Source: JBDRLV01 sp043812755 | GTDB lineage: Bacteria; Patescibacteriota; Patescibacteriia; UBA9934; GWF2-40-263 | NCBI GenBank assembly: GCA_043812755.1 | Contig: JBDRLV010000085.1 | Location: 1 to 34,949 of the forward strand | DNA length: 34,949 nucleotides | Reading direction: 5' to 3' | In this document: piece after piece, positions 16,210-25,600 of the stretch | How positions within the stretch are numbered: position 1 is the first letter of the stretch | Layout: each line of letters opens with the position of its first letter | Translations under genes and position numbers: made by a program | Notes under the pieces: generated by a model | Told to the model about the DNA's origin: nothing | Seen by the model: the letters and a program-made list of their open reading frames with translations, nothing else | The model's database searches: none

Positions 16210-18633
16210 TTACCAATGATCTTTGGCACCATTTTCTGATTCCTCTTCCTCCTCTCCATCCTCTATTTCCTCTTCCTCTTCTTCAGGCGCGTCCTCTATA
16301 TTATCGTCACCTGTTTCCTCAGTGTCTTCTTCATCTTTCTGTTTAGTATCATTGTCAATTGATTGTTCTTCTTGTTCTCCGTACAACATTTCATCATCAC
16401 TACCATCATCTATTGTTTTATCATTTTCTTCCATTTCTTCCTCTTCATCTTTAAATCTCGTACTACTTCCATACGCTTCATTATAATCATCTTGAGCAGT
16501 TGGAATACTTTGGGCAATGTTGCCACCAGGCGGCCATTCTTCAATAAGGACATCACGAGGTTTAGCGCCCTCGCTTGGGCCAATCACTCCATGCTCTTCC
16601 ATAATGTCCATAATGCGAGCAGCACGTGCGTATCCTACTTTGATACGTCTTTGCAAAAGGGAAGTGGAAGCCTTTCCAGCTTCAAGTACTACACGAATTG
16701 CATCCTCAAGCAGAAGGTCATCATCTCCTGAACCATCAAACACTGAACCTGTTTTCTGAGTTTCTGTAACTGCATAGTTGTAATCAGGCTCGCCGTTTTC
16801 TCGTAGAAAGTGTACAACACGCCCAACTTCTTCTTCTGATGCAAACGGACCCTGCATGCGTTTTGGTTTTGAAAGTTCTGCTGTTGAGAATAACATGTCT
16901 CCACGACCCAAGAGTTTTTCTGCTCCAGCACAATCAAGAATTGTGCGTGAGTCTGTTTGAGACGCAACAGCAAAAGCAATTCTGGCTGGGAAGTTTGCTT
17001 TGATAAGTCCGGTTATAACATCTACGCTTGGTCGCTGTGTTGCAAGAACAAGATGAATACCGACAGCACGAGCCATTTGCGCAATGCGCACAACAGCTCC
17101 TTCCATTTCGCGTCCATTTGTTGACATAAGATCAGCAAGTTCATCAATAGCAATTACAATTTTTGGCATTTGATCTTCAACTTTTCTGTTGTATGAATTA
17201 ATATCCCGTACGCCAAATTTTGAAAGTACTTCAAGTCTTCTTTCCATTTCCCTGACAGTCCATTTTAGTGCATTGATAGCATCATCTGATTTTACAATTG
17301 GTGGAACAAGCAAATGAGGAATACCGGTGTATGCTGTGAGCTCGACACGCTTGGGATCAATTAAAATTAATTTCAAATCATCTGGTCCGTTTTGATAAAG
17401 CAAAGAAACAATTATTGTGTTTAAACAAACGCTTTTTCCAGATCCTGTTGCACCAGCAACTAAGATGTGTGGCATTTTATCTACACTAGCGACAATAGGT
17501 TTTCCTGATACATCAACACCAACAGGGAAAGAAAGATTTGACTCGCTTCTTTTAAATGTTTTTGATTCCAACAATTCTCTAAGCGACACCTTTGCAACTT
17601 TTTGATTTGGCACCTCAATTCCAACAAGCGATTTGCCCGGTATTGGTGCTTCAATACGAATTGGATGAGCAGCAAGAGCAAGTGCAACATCATTTTGTAA
17701 AGACATGATGCGTGAAATTTTTACACCCTGTGCTGGCCGTAGAGTAAATTGCGTTACTGTGGGGCCTGTTGTTGTTTGGCCCATTTCAACATCTATTCCA
17801 AATTGTCTGAAAGTTTTTTCTATTATTTCTTTGTTTCGCTCTATATCACCAGAGTTTGGTTTTCCTGCATGATAATCAAGAAGTTTTAAAGGAATAGCAA
17901 CTCTGCGTCGTTTTTTGGTTGTAAGGATTTTTTCTTCTTGTGGTTGTTCATCTATTGTTTCTTCAACATCTTCTGGTTCAGCCAGTGTTTCATCTGTTTG
18001 CTGGTCTTCATCAAGGTTTTCTTCAGGTTCTTCCCAGCCACCATCTTCTTCTGATTCTTCTTCAAATTCATCAAATTTGTTTTTAGTTTTAACCCCAAAA
18101 AGATTTCCGATCCGTTCATGAATACGTAAAATATTTCCAAGTGATGTATTAAAAATTAATATAAGTGAAACAAAAAATAATGCAAATGTTAAAATAACAG
18201 CTCCCCAAAACCCAATGAACGACGGCAAAAGAAGTGCAAGAAATTGACCAATAATTCCACCAGTTAGAGTGCTTGAGCTTGGGTTTGAGATTATTAAATT
18301 AAGCAGGGCATTGAATGAAAGAAAAAAGAAAAAGACTCCAAGATAGCTCCAACCAGTAATTTTTGTTTTTTCTGGGAATAACATGGAGATACCAAGCAGA
18401 ATAAGAGCAATGGGGAAAACAAATCGATCCCATCCAAAAAACAACAAAAGACTTCCATCAATGATTGATCCAACAGATCCAGCTATTCCAAAAAAAGACA
18501 GTATTATTATTGCTGCTAAAGCAAAGAACAAAACAATTGTTATTCCGCGCTTTGCTTCAGGATTTAGTTTAAAACCCGTTGTTTCTTCTTCCTCTTGGTT
18601 TTTTCTCTTTTTTCTCTTTTTTGATCGTGCCAT
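16210..18633 (-). CDS. ftsK: DNA translocase FtsK/SpoIIIE family
   Basis: 807 residues. About four membrane helices in residues 30-165 anchor it at the septum. An acidic linker (about 190-240) leads to the motor: alpha/beta domain from about 255, Walker A GATGSGKS (about 393-400), ILIDPKRVELTAY, VIAIDELADLM, and LATQRPSVDVITGLIKANFP. A gamma winged-helix domain for reading polar DNA motifs follows (TSLLQRRIKVGYARAARIMD). FtsK pumps chromosome DNA through the closing septum and helps resolve dimers. An unusual extra C-terminal tail of about 90 residues after gamma is almost all Glu/Asp/Ser. No strong promoter is evident upstream; a TACAAT lies near 18660. Confidence 0.95.
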   Translation of the reverse strand: MARSKKRKKRKNQEEEETTGFKLNPEAKRGITIVLFFALAAIIILSFFGIAGSVGSIIDGSLLLFFGWDRFVFPIALILLGISMLFPEKTKITGWSYLGVFFFFLSFNALLNLIISNPSSSTLTGGIIGQFLALLLPSFIGFWGAVILTFALFFVSLILIFNTSLGNILRIHERIGNLFGVKTKNKFDEFEEESEEDGGWEEPEENLDEDQQTDETLAEPEDVEETIDEQPQEEKILTTKKRRRVAIPLKLLDYHAGKPNSGDIERNKEIIEKTFRQFGIDVEMGQTTTGPTVTQFTLRPAQGVKISRIMSLQNDVALALAAHPIRIEAPIPGKSLVGIEVPNQKVAKVSLRELLESKTFKRSESNLSFPVGVDVSGKPIVASVDKMPHILVAGATGSGKSVCLNTIIVSLLYQNGPDDLKLILIDPKRVELTAYTGIPHLLVPPIVKSDDAINALKWTVREMERRLEVLSKFGVRDINSYNRKVEDQMPKIVIAIDELADLMSTNGREMEGAVVRIAQMARAVGIHLVLATQRPSVDVITGLIKANFPARIAFAVASQTDSRTILDCAGAEKLLGRGDMLFSTAELSKPKRMQGPFASEEEVGRVVHFLRENGEPDYNYAVTETQKTGSVFDGSGDDDLLLEDAIRVVLEAGKASTSLLQRRIKVGYARAARIMDIMEEHGVIGPSEGAKPRDVLIEEWPPGGNIAQSIPTAQDDYNEAYGSSTRFKDEEEEMEENDKTIDDGSDDEMLYGEQEEQSIDNDTKQKDEEDTEETGDDNIEDAPEEEEEEIEDGEEEEESENGAKDHW

Positions 18634-18731
18634 AATTTTTATTCAGTAGGTGTATCAATTGTACAGTATTTTCAGTTTTTTTTCATGTATTTGAGTGGGT
18701 AACATTGAATTATGGGATTGTATTCAGACTC

Positions 18732-18803
18732 TTGACACAATAATAAAAATATGTTAAGGTTTTGCCTATTATCATTGACTGTTTTAGCGATTTGGTATAA
18801 TAT
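18732..18803 (+). promoter_or_regulatory. Tandem promoters for the structured RNA
   Basis: P1: TTGACA (18732-18737), 17 bp, TAAGGT (18755-18760). P2: TTGACT (18775-18780), then TATAAT (18796-18801) with TG upstream, or TAATAT (18798-18803) at 17 bp. P2 would start RNA near 18808. Confidence 0.6.
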
Positions 18804-18807
18804 TATC

Positions 18808-19007
18808 AATAAATAAGCTTATCTTTCCTAGGCTGTATGGTTTTCCGATTTGGTTGAATCGATGCCGCGAGTGTTCCTTATATAGTATAAGGAAAAATCT
18901 CTCTCCTCACACTCAGAAGTAGCGACCCAGCTTTATCGTTGATTTACCATACAGCCTAGGGGAGTTAAGCGAAAAAGATGTTGTCAAATGCGATTTTTCG
19001 CTTTTTT
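18808..19007 (+). ncRNA. Structured non-coding RNA, rod-like (possibly 6S-like)
   Basis: No reading frame explains this segment. CCTAGGCTGTATGG (18827-18840) and CCATACAGCCTAGG (18947-18960) form a perfect 14-bp closing stem, extendable to 18 bp. Inside are GAGTGT/ACACTC, a TTCCTTATA-TAG-TATAAGGAA hairpin, and CGATT/AATCG on the 5' side. A terminator (AAGCGAAAAA at 18967-18976 with TTTTTCGCTT at 18994-19003, then T's) ends it, and it has its own promoters. A closed rod with an internal bubble and about 150-200 nt recalls 6S RNA, which binds RNA polymerase, and rpoBC lies just downstream. I see no SRP, tmRNA or RNase P signature. A structured RNA is well supported; the class is uncertain. Confidence 0.65.
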
Positions 19008-19117
19008 GTTTTGATTAATTTAATATTTGTCTATGGGGACAAGTTGTAGACTACTTTAATTTGACAAAGTTTTTTTTTATTCTTTTTCGCTGAGTTAAGT
19101 AAAAAAACAGCATGTGC

Positions 19118-19178
19118 TTGACAATCCACTGATTATTCACATTCAGCGCTTGACACATATCCACAGCAATGGTATATT
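19118..19178 (+). promoter_or_regulatory. rpoBC promoter(s)
   Basis: Main promoter: TTGACA (19150-19155), 17 bp, TATATT (19173-19178) with an extended TGG. A second TTGACA at 19118-19123 has only a weak -10 (ATTCAG, 19141-19146). Confidence 0.7.
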
Positions 19179-19184
19179 TGGCCC

Positions 19185-19386
19185 AGTTTAAAGGGTCCCG
19201 TTTGCGGCTGAACGGTCAACCGGCCCCACAAAATTATCCAATTTAAGCAGAGAATGCCATGTCTCTGAATACTAGCCGCACAAACAATCAGTAAAACTTC
19301 GTCTTTTAATTGAGGCGGAGATTTTTTGTTTTCACAAAATTAATTATCTATTACTAAATAAACAATTTAGAATTATAAATAATGTT
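19185..19386 (+). promoter_or_regulatory. Structured rpoB leader with attenuator-like hairpin
   Basis: The leader is about 200 nt. CCGTT-TGCGGCTG-AACGG (about 19199-19216) competes with a long-range pairing of GCGGCT with AGCCGC near 19275. CAGAGA/TCTCTG forms a hairpin near 19250-19266. CTTCGTC (19297-19303) pairs with GGCGGAG (19314-19320), with adjoining A's and T's, and six T's at 19322-19327 make it terminator-like. This could attenuate transcription into rpoB. Confidence 0.5.
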
Positions 19387-22300
19387 ATGAATTACAGACG
19401 ATCATACATCAAGGAACCAGAGCGCCGTGTGTTTGACGCAGTGCCAGACGCACTAGAGTTGCCGGATCTCATTGAAGTACAACGTCAATCATACAAATGG
19501 TTCTGTGAAGAAGGAATCGGAGAATTATTTTCTGAGGTTACACCAATAAGAGATTTTATTGGACGTGATCTTGAATTATATTTTGATGATTATTATTTAG
19601 ATGAGCCAAAATTTGATGAAAGTACCTCACGCGCAAAAAATATTACTTTTGAAGCGCCGTTGCGAGTAAAGACTCGCCTTGTTAACAAACGAACAGACAC
19701 AAAAAAAGAGCAGGAGATTTATCTGGGTGACCTTCCTATAATGACAGATCGAGGAACATTCGTGATCAACGGAGTGGAACGAGTTATTGTCTCGCAGTTG
19801 GTTCGTTCAGCTGGAGCATTCTTTACAGCAGATGTATACAGAGGAAGAAGATACTATGGTGCAAAAATAATTCCTAACCGCGGTGCATGGCTTGAATTTG
19901 AAACAGATCCAAAAAATGTTATTTGGGTAAAGATTGATAGAAAAAGAAAAGTTGCTGTTACATCAATACTGCGAGCATTTGGAATTTCACAAGATGAAGA
20001 GATCCTTAAATTATTTGAGGATGTTGATGTGCACCCAACCAATCGTTACATTGAATCCACCATCTCAAAGGATGCTGCAAGCAATGAAGATGAAGGATTG
20101 ATTGAAGTGTACAAACGTATTCGTCCAGGAGATCGTGCTACAGCTGATAATGCCAAGAGTCTGATTTATTCCATGTTTTTTAATTTTGATAGATATGATC
20201 TTGGAAAAGTTGGGCGCTATAAATTCAATTTGCGTTTTGGCCTTGATACATCTGATGAAATTGTTGGGCCTGAAGAAAATAGAATTATTACAAAAGAAGA
20301 TTTGATTTTGATTATCAAAGAGATTATTAAATTAAATATCAGCCAAGGTGAACCAGATGATGTTGACCACCTTGGAAACCGACGTGTCCGAGCAGGTGGA
20401 GAGCTTATTCAAGGAAGATTTCGTGTAGGTCTTGCCCGTATGGAACGCATTATCAAGGACCGTATGTCAACACAGGATCTTGATTCTCTTTCTCCTGCTA
20501 AGCTCATTAATGCCAGACCTGTGATTGGAGCTGTACGAGAATTTTTTATGTCATCTCAGCTTTCACAGTTCATGGATCAAACAAATCCTTTGGCCGAGCT
20601 TGAGCATAAGAGACGTTTGTCAGCCATGGGACCTGGCGGTCTTTCAAGAGAGCGTGCGGGTTTTGAGGTTCGAGATGTGCACCCAACTCACTATGGCCGA
20701 ATTTGTCCTGTTGCAACTCCTGAGGGACCAAACATTGGTCTAATTGGTCACTTAGCAAGTTACGCAATTATTAACAAATATGGATTTATTGAGACTCCTT
20801 ACAGAAGAATTATAAAGGAAGAAAAAGATGGACAAACAGTTGCTCGCGTAAGTCATGAGATTGAATATATCAACGCCTTTCAAGAGGAAAGATCTGTTAC
20901 AGTTCCTGTTACAACACCAGTTGACGAAAAAGGTTACTTTGTTGAGAAGTTTGTTAGCGGAAGAAAATATGGAGAACCTAAAATTGTAAGTCAAGCTGAA
21001 ACTGATTACATGGACGTTTCAAGTAAACAGATTGTTTCTATTGGAACATCCCTTATTCCTTTCTTAGAGCACGATGATGCTACTCGAGCACTCATGGGAA
21101 CAAACATGCAGAGACAAGCTGTTCCTACAGTAAAGCCTGATGCGCCAATTGTTGGAACCGGAGTAGAGCGTCGTGCAGCTCGAGATTCAGGCCACTTGAT
21201 TTTGGCAGATGAGGATGGAGTGATTACAAAAGTTGATGGTCATTCAATTGAACTAACAGACAAAAAAGACAATCTCTATAAACATGAATTAAAAAAGTTT
21301 TTAAGAAGCAATAATTCAACTTCTATTAATCAAAGCCCAAGTGTAAATATTGGGCAGGAGGTTAAAAGGGGGGATGTTCTGGCTGATTCGTCTGCAGTAG
21401 ATAAAGGTGAGTTAGCGCTTGGTCAGAATGTTTTAGTGGCCTTTATGGCATGGGATGGTTATAACTTTGAAGATGCTGTTATTATTAGTGAGAGACTTGT
21501 TCATGATGATCGTTATACATCAGTGCACATTGAGGATTACACCATTGACGTGCGAGACACAAAGCTTGGGCCAGAGGTTGTTACAAATGACATTCCAAAC
21601 GTGTCAGAAGAAAAATTAAAAAATTTGGATGCAGAGGGAGTGATTCGTGTTGGTGCTGAGGTAAAGTCCGGAGATATTCTTGTTGGTAAAATTACTCCAA
21701 AAGGAGAAACTGAACTTTCTGCTGAAGAAAAACTCTTGCGCGCAATTTTTGGGGAAAAAGCTCGCGACGTTCGTGATTCTTCTCTTTATCTTCAACAGGG
21801 TGAACACGGAAAAGTAGTTGATGTTACAGTGTTTTCTCGTGAGGATGGAGATAAGTTGTCTCCTGGCGTGATTAAGCAAATTCAAGTTACTGTTGCTGAC
21901 TTGCGAAAAGTTCAAGTCGGAGACAAGGTTGCAGGGCGACACGGAAACAAAGGTGTTATTTCACGAGTTGTTCCAATGGCTGATATGCCTTTTCTTGATG
22001 ATGGAACACCAGTTGATGTTATTTTAACTCCACTTGGAGTTGTTTCACGTATGAACTTGGGGCAGATTCTTGAGGTTCACCTAGGTCTTGCCGTAAATTC
22101 ACTTGGCTATAACATTTCAACTCCTGTTTTGAATGGAGTTACTGAAAACCAGATTCGTGAGGAGCTTAAAAAAGCAGGTTTTCCTTCTTCTGGACAGTTG
22201 CCACTTTATGATGGGAGAACAGGCGAATCATTTGAACACCATGTTACAGTAGGTTATATGTACATTATGAAATTAGCTCACATGGTTGAAGACAAAATTC

Positions 22301-22662
22301 ACCAACGATCCATTGGTCCTTATTCTCTTATTACTCAACAGCCTCTTGGTGGGAAAGCACAGTTTGGAGGTCAGAGATTTGGAGAAATGGAAGTATGGGC
22401 ACTTGAAGCATATGGGGCTGCACATACATTGCAAGAAATCCTTACTATTAAATCAGATGATGTTCCTGGGCGAAGTAAGGCTTATGAAGCAATTATTAAA
22501 GGAGAACAAATTCGTAAAGTTAATATTCCTGAATCATTTAATGTTCTTGTGCGCGAGTTAAAAGGTCTCTGTCTGGACGTAGAGTTATTAAAAGATGGAG
22601 ACAAGGTCGAACTCAGTGCTGATAAACGAAGAGAAAAAGAAAAAGAATCTAATGAAGTTTAA
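19387..22662 (+). CDS. rpoB: DNA-directed RNA polymerase subunit beta
   Basis: 1,091 residues, a compact beta subunit (E. coli has 1,342), lacking large lineage-specific insertions. Recognisable parts are the N-terminal SYKWFCEEGI region, GTFVINGVERVIVSQL, the rifampicin pocket (SSQLSQFMDQTNPLAE, HKRRLSAMGPGGL, HPTHYGRICPVATPEGPNI), NVLVAFMAWDGYNFEDA, and the C-terminal GGKAQFGGQRFGEMEVWALEA stretch. With beta' it forms the catalytic core. It starts at ATG 19387 after an AT-rich, Shine-Dalgarno-poor leader and is 33 bp upstream of rpoC. rplJ and rplL, often just upstream in other bacteria, are absent here. Confidence 0.98.
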   Translation: MNYRRSYIKEPERRVFDAVPDALELPDLIEVQRQSYKWFCEEGIGELFSEVTPIRDFIGRDLELYFDDYYLDEPKFDESTSRAKNITFEAPLRVKTRLVNKRTDTKKEQEIYLGDLPIMTDRGTFVINGVERVIVSQLVRSAGAFFTADVYRGRRYYGAKIIPNRGAWLEFETDPKNVIWVKIDRKRKVAVTSILRAFGISQDEEILKLFEDVDVHPTNRYIESTISKDAASNEDEGLIEVYKRIRPGDRATADNAKSLIYSMFFNFDRYDLGKVGRYKFNLRFGLDTSDEIVGPEENRIITKEDLILIIKEIIKLNISQGEPDDVDHLGNRRVRAGGELIQGRFRVGLARMERIIKDRMSTQDLDSLSPAKLINARPVIGAVREFFMSSQLSQFMDQTNPLAELEHKRRLSAMGPGGLSRERAGFEVRDVHPTHYGRICPVATPEGPNIGLIGHLASYAIINKYGFIETPYRRIIKEEKDGQTVARVSHEIEYINAFQEERSVTVPVTTPVDEKGYFVEKFVSGRKYGEPKIVSQAETDYMDVSSKQIVSIGTSLIPFLEHDDATRALMGTNMQRQAVPTVKPDAPIVGTGVERRAARDSGHLILADEDGVITKVDGHSIELTDKKDNLYKHELKKFLRSNNSTSINQSPSVNIGQEVKRGDVLADSSAVDKGELALGQNVLVAFMAWDGYNFEDAVIISERLVHDDRYTSVHIEDYTIDVRDTKLGPEVVTNDIPNVSEEKLKNLDAEGVIRVGAEVKSGDILVGKITPKGETELSAEEKLLRAIFGEKARDVRDSSLYLQQGEHGKVVDVTVFSREDGDKLSPGVIKQIQVTVADLRKVQVGDKVAGRHGNKGVISRVVPMADMPFLDDGTPVDVILTPLGVVSRMNLGQILEVHLGLAVNSLGYNISTPVLNGVTENQIREELKKAGFPSSGQLPLYDGRTGESFEHHVTVGYMYIMKLAHMVEDKIHQRSIGPYSLITQQPLGGKAQFGGQRFGEMEVWALEAYGAAHTLQEILTIKSDDVPGRSKAYEAIIKGEQIRKVNIPESFNVLVRELKGLCLDVELLKDGDKVELSADKRREKEKESNEV

Positions 22663-22695
22663 TCAGTTTGATTAATCATTAGAGAATATAAATAT

Positions 22696-25600
22696 ATGTT
22701 TCAAAAAGACGATACATTAAAGATAAGCGACTTTGACTCAATTCGTTTGAGGGTGGCATCACCTGAAATCATTCGATCATGGAGTTATGGAGAGGTATCT
22801 AAACCAGAGACCATCAATTATCGCACACAAAAACCTGAGAAGAGCGGTCTATTCGCTGAGGAAATTTTTGGACCTTCAAAGGACTGGGAATGTTACTGCG
22901 GTAAACATAAAAAAATAAGATACAAAGGAATTGTTTGTGATAAATGCGGAGTTGAGGTAACACACAGCAGTGTGCGTCGTGAGAGAATGGGGCACATTGA
23001 GCTTGCAACACCAATTTCTCATATTTGGTTTTTGCGAGGAGTTCCAAGCAAAATTGGTACAGTGCTTGATTTGTCTATCCAGACACTTGAAAAAATTATT
23101 TACTTTGCGAGTTTTATTATTACTGATGTTCATGAAGAAGCTCGACTGCAGATGATTGAGCAAGTGCGAAGTGAGTATAAGAGCAAGAAAAAAATGATTG
23201 AAGGAGAATTCAAGCGTGATGTTGGGAGACTAGCAGACAAATTTAAAGATGATGAAAAGAAAATAAAACAGGAGACTGCGAAGCTTGCAGAGATTAGAGA
23301 TTCAAAATTTGAAGAACTTGAAGAAGATTTTCTTGAAGTTGATCAAGAGTTAAAAGACATCAAAATAATGAAGATTATCTCTGAGGCAACGTACCATGAG
23401 TGGTCATTAAAGTACGGGCATCTTTTTGAGGCAAGCATTGGAGCCGAAGCAGTGGATTATCTTTTGCGCAGAATTAATGTAAAAGAAACAATCAATTTGC
23501 TTGAAGAGACAATGAAAAAAGCCTCAGCAGCGCAGAAAGACAGAATTCTTCGAAGATTAAAGCTTTTAAAGTCTTTGGATGTAAACGAAATTAAACCTGA
23601 TTGGATGATTTTGAAAGCCGTGCCTATTATTCCACCTGATTTGAGACCAATGGTTCCTCTTGATGGGGGAAGGTTTGCAACATCCGATTTGAATGATTTA
23701 TATCGACGCGTGATCAATAGAAACAACCGTTTGAAGCGATTAAAAGAGTTAAATGCACCTGAGGTTATTTCAAGAAACGAAAAGCGAATGCTCCAAGAGG
23801 CAGTTGATGCTTTGATTGATAACAGCGCAAGACACAGCAAAACAGTTATTGCCGCAACAGGCAAAAAGAGACAATTAAAATCACTTGCTGATCAGCTTAA
23901 AGGAAAGCAAGGTAGATTCAGACAGAACTTGCTTGGTAAACGCATTGACTATTCTGGACGAAGTGTGATTGTTGTTGGACCACACCTTCGCCTTGATCAA
24001 TGTGGTATTCCAAAGAAAATGGCTCTTGAACTTTTTAAACCTTTTGTTATCTCAAAACTCATTGAGCGTGAATATGTTCATAATATCAGAAGTGCAAATC
24101 GATTTATTGAAAGCGACAGGCCTGAAACATGGGATATTTTAGAAGAGGTTACAAAGACAGCACATGTAATGTTAAACCGTGCTCCAACTCTTCACAGACT
24201 TGGTATTCAAGCATTTCACCCAATCCTTATTGAAGGTAAGGCAATTCAAATTCACCCTTTGGTTTGTGATGCTTATAACGCTGACTTTGACGGAGACCAA
24301 ATGGCAGTTCATGTGCCTTTGACAGATGAGGCTAACTGGGAAGCTTCAGAGCTCATGCTTGCAACAAAGAACCTTTTGAAACCAGCTCATGGTGGACCAG
24401 TGGCTACTCCAGGAAAAGATATTGCATGGGGAAGTTATTATCTTACAATGACGATTAGCGAGCCTGATGAAAAGAATATGAAAGCATTTGCATGTAAGAC
24501 AGATGCACTTTACGCACACAAGGCGAGAAAAATTGGATTGCGTGATTGGATAAAAGTGAGACTTGATGAAAAATCTCCTGAGCTTACAGTAACAACCATT
24601 GGGAGAATTATTGTAAACAATGTATTCCCAGACGATATTCCGTTTATGAATAAAGTCATGGGAAAGAAAGAGCTTGCTCAGATCGTGAAATTAAATCTTG
24701 AATTAAAGGGCTCTGAAAACACTGCTGATCTTCTTGATAGACTCAAGGATATGGGATTTAGATACATTACCCACTCTGGGTATTCATGGGGAATGGCTAA
24801 CCTTCCTTTTATTACAGAACGAAAGGCTTTAATTGAAGAAGGTGACCGAAAAGTGCGTGAGGTAGAAGATTATTATTCTCAAGGCCTTCTTACACAAACA
24901 GAAAGGCACAGTTCAATTATTAAAGTTTGGAATGAAGTAAAAGATCAGATTTCAGAGTTTGTTGAAAAGGCAATTGAGCCGTTGAATCCAGCAGCAACCA
25001 TGATTGAGTCAGGCGCTCGAGGAACATGGAGCCAGATGACTCAGATGATTGGAATGAAAGGACTTGTGGCAAACCCTGCAGGAGAAATTATTGAGCTTCC
25101 TGTTAAGAGTTCGTTTAAAGATGGTTACAATGCCTTGGAATTCTTTATTTCAAGCCATGGTGTGCGAAAAGGTTTGACTGATACAGCTCTGCGAACTGCA
25201 AACGCAGGTTATCTTACCCGCAGACTTGTAGATGTTGCTCAAGATGTTGTTGTACGTGAAGAAGACTGTGGTGATGATTTGGGTGTGGTTCTTACAAAAG
25301 AGGAATCAGATGAAATTGGTGAGCCATTGCTTGTTCGAATCTTGGGACGCTTTGCCATGTCTGATATTAAAAAACCAGGTGGACGAAAGGTGATTGTAAA
25401 TACTGGTGAATTGATTACTGAAGAACATATCAGAGAGATAGAATCTTCTAAAACAGATCTCGAGCAGGCACACGTGCGATCTGTTATGACATGTAAGCTT
25501 CATCGTGGGGTTTGTAAAAAATGTTATGGTTATGATCTTGCTTACAACAAATTAGTTGAGCTTGGTACATCAGTTGGAATTATGGCAGCACAATCTATTG

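Noticed and set aside
18808..19007. SRP RNA, tmRNA or RNase P RNA
   Set aside because: No GGAAGNAGC-type SRP loop, no tmRNA acceptor end or tag frame, and far too short for RNase P; only a 6S-like or new class remains.
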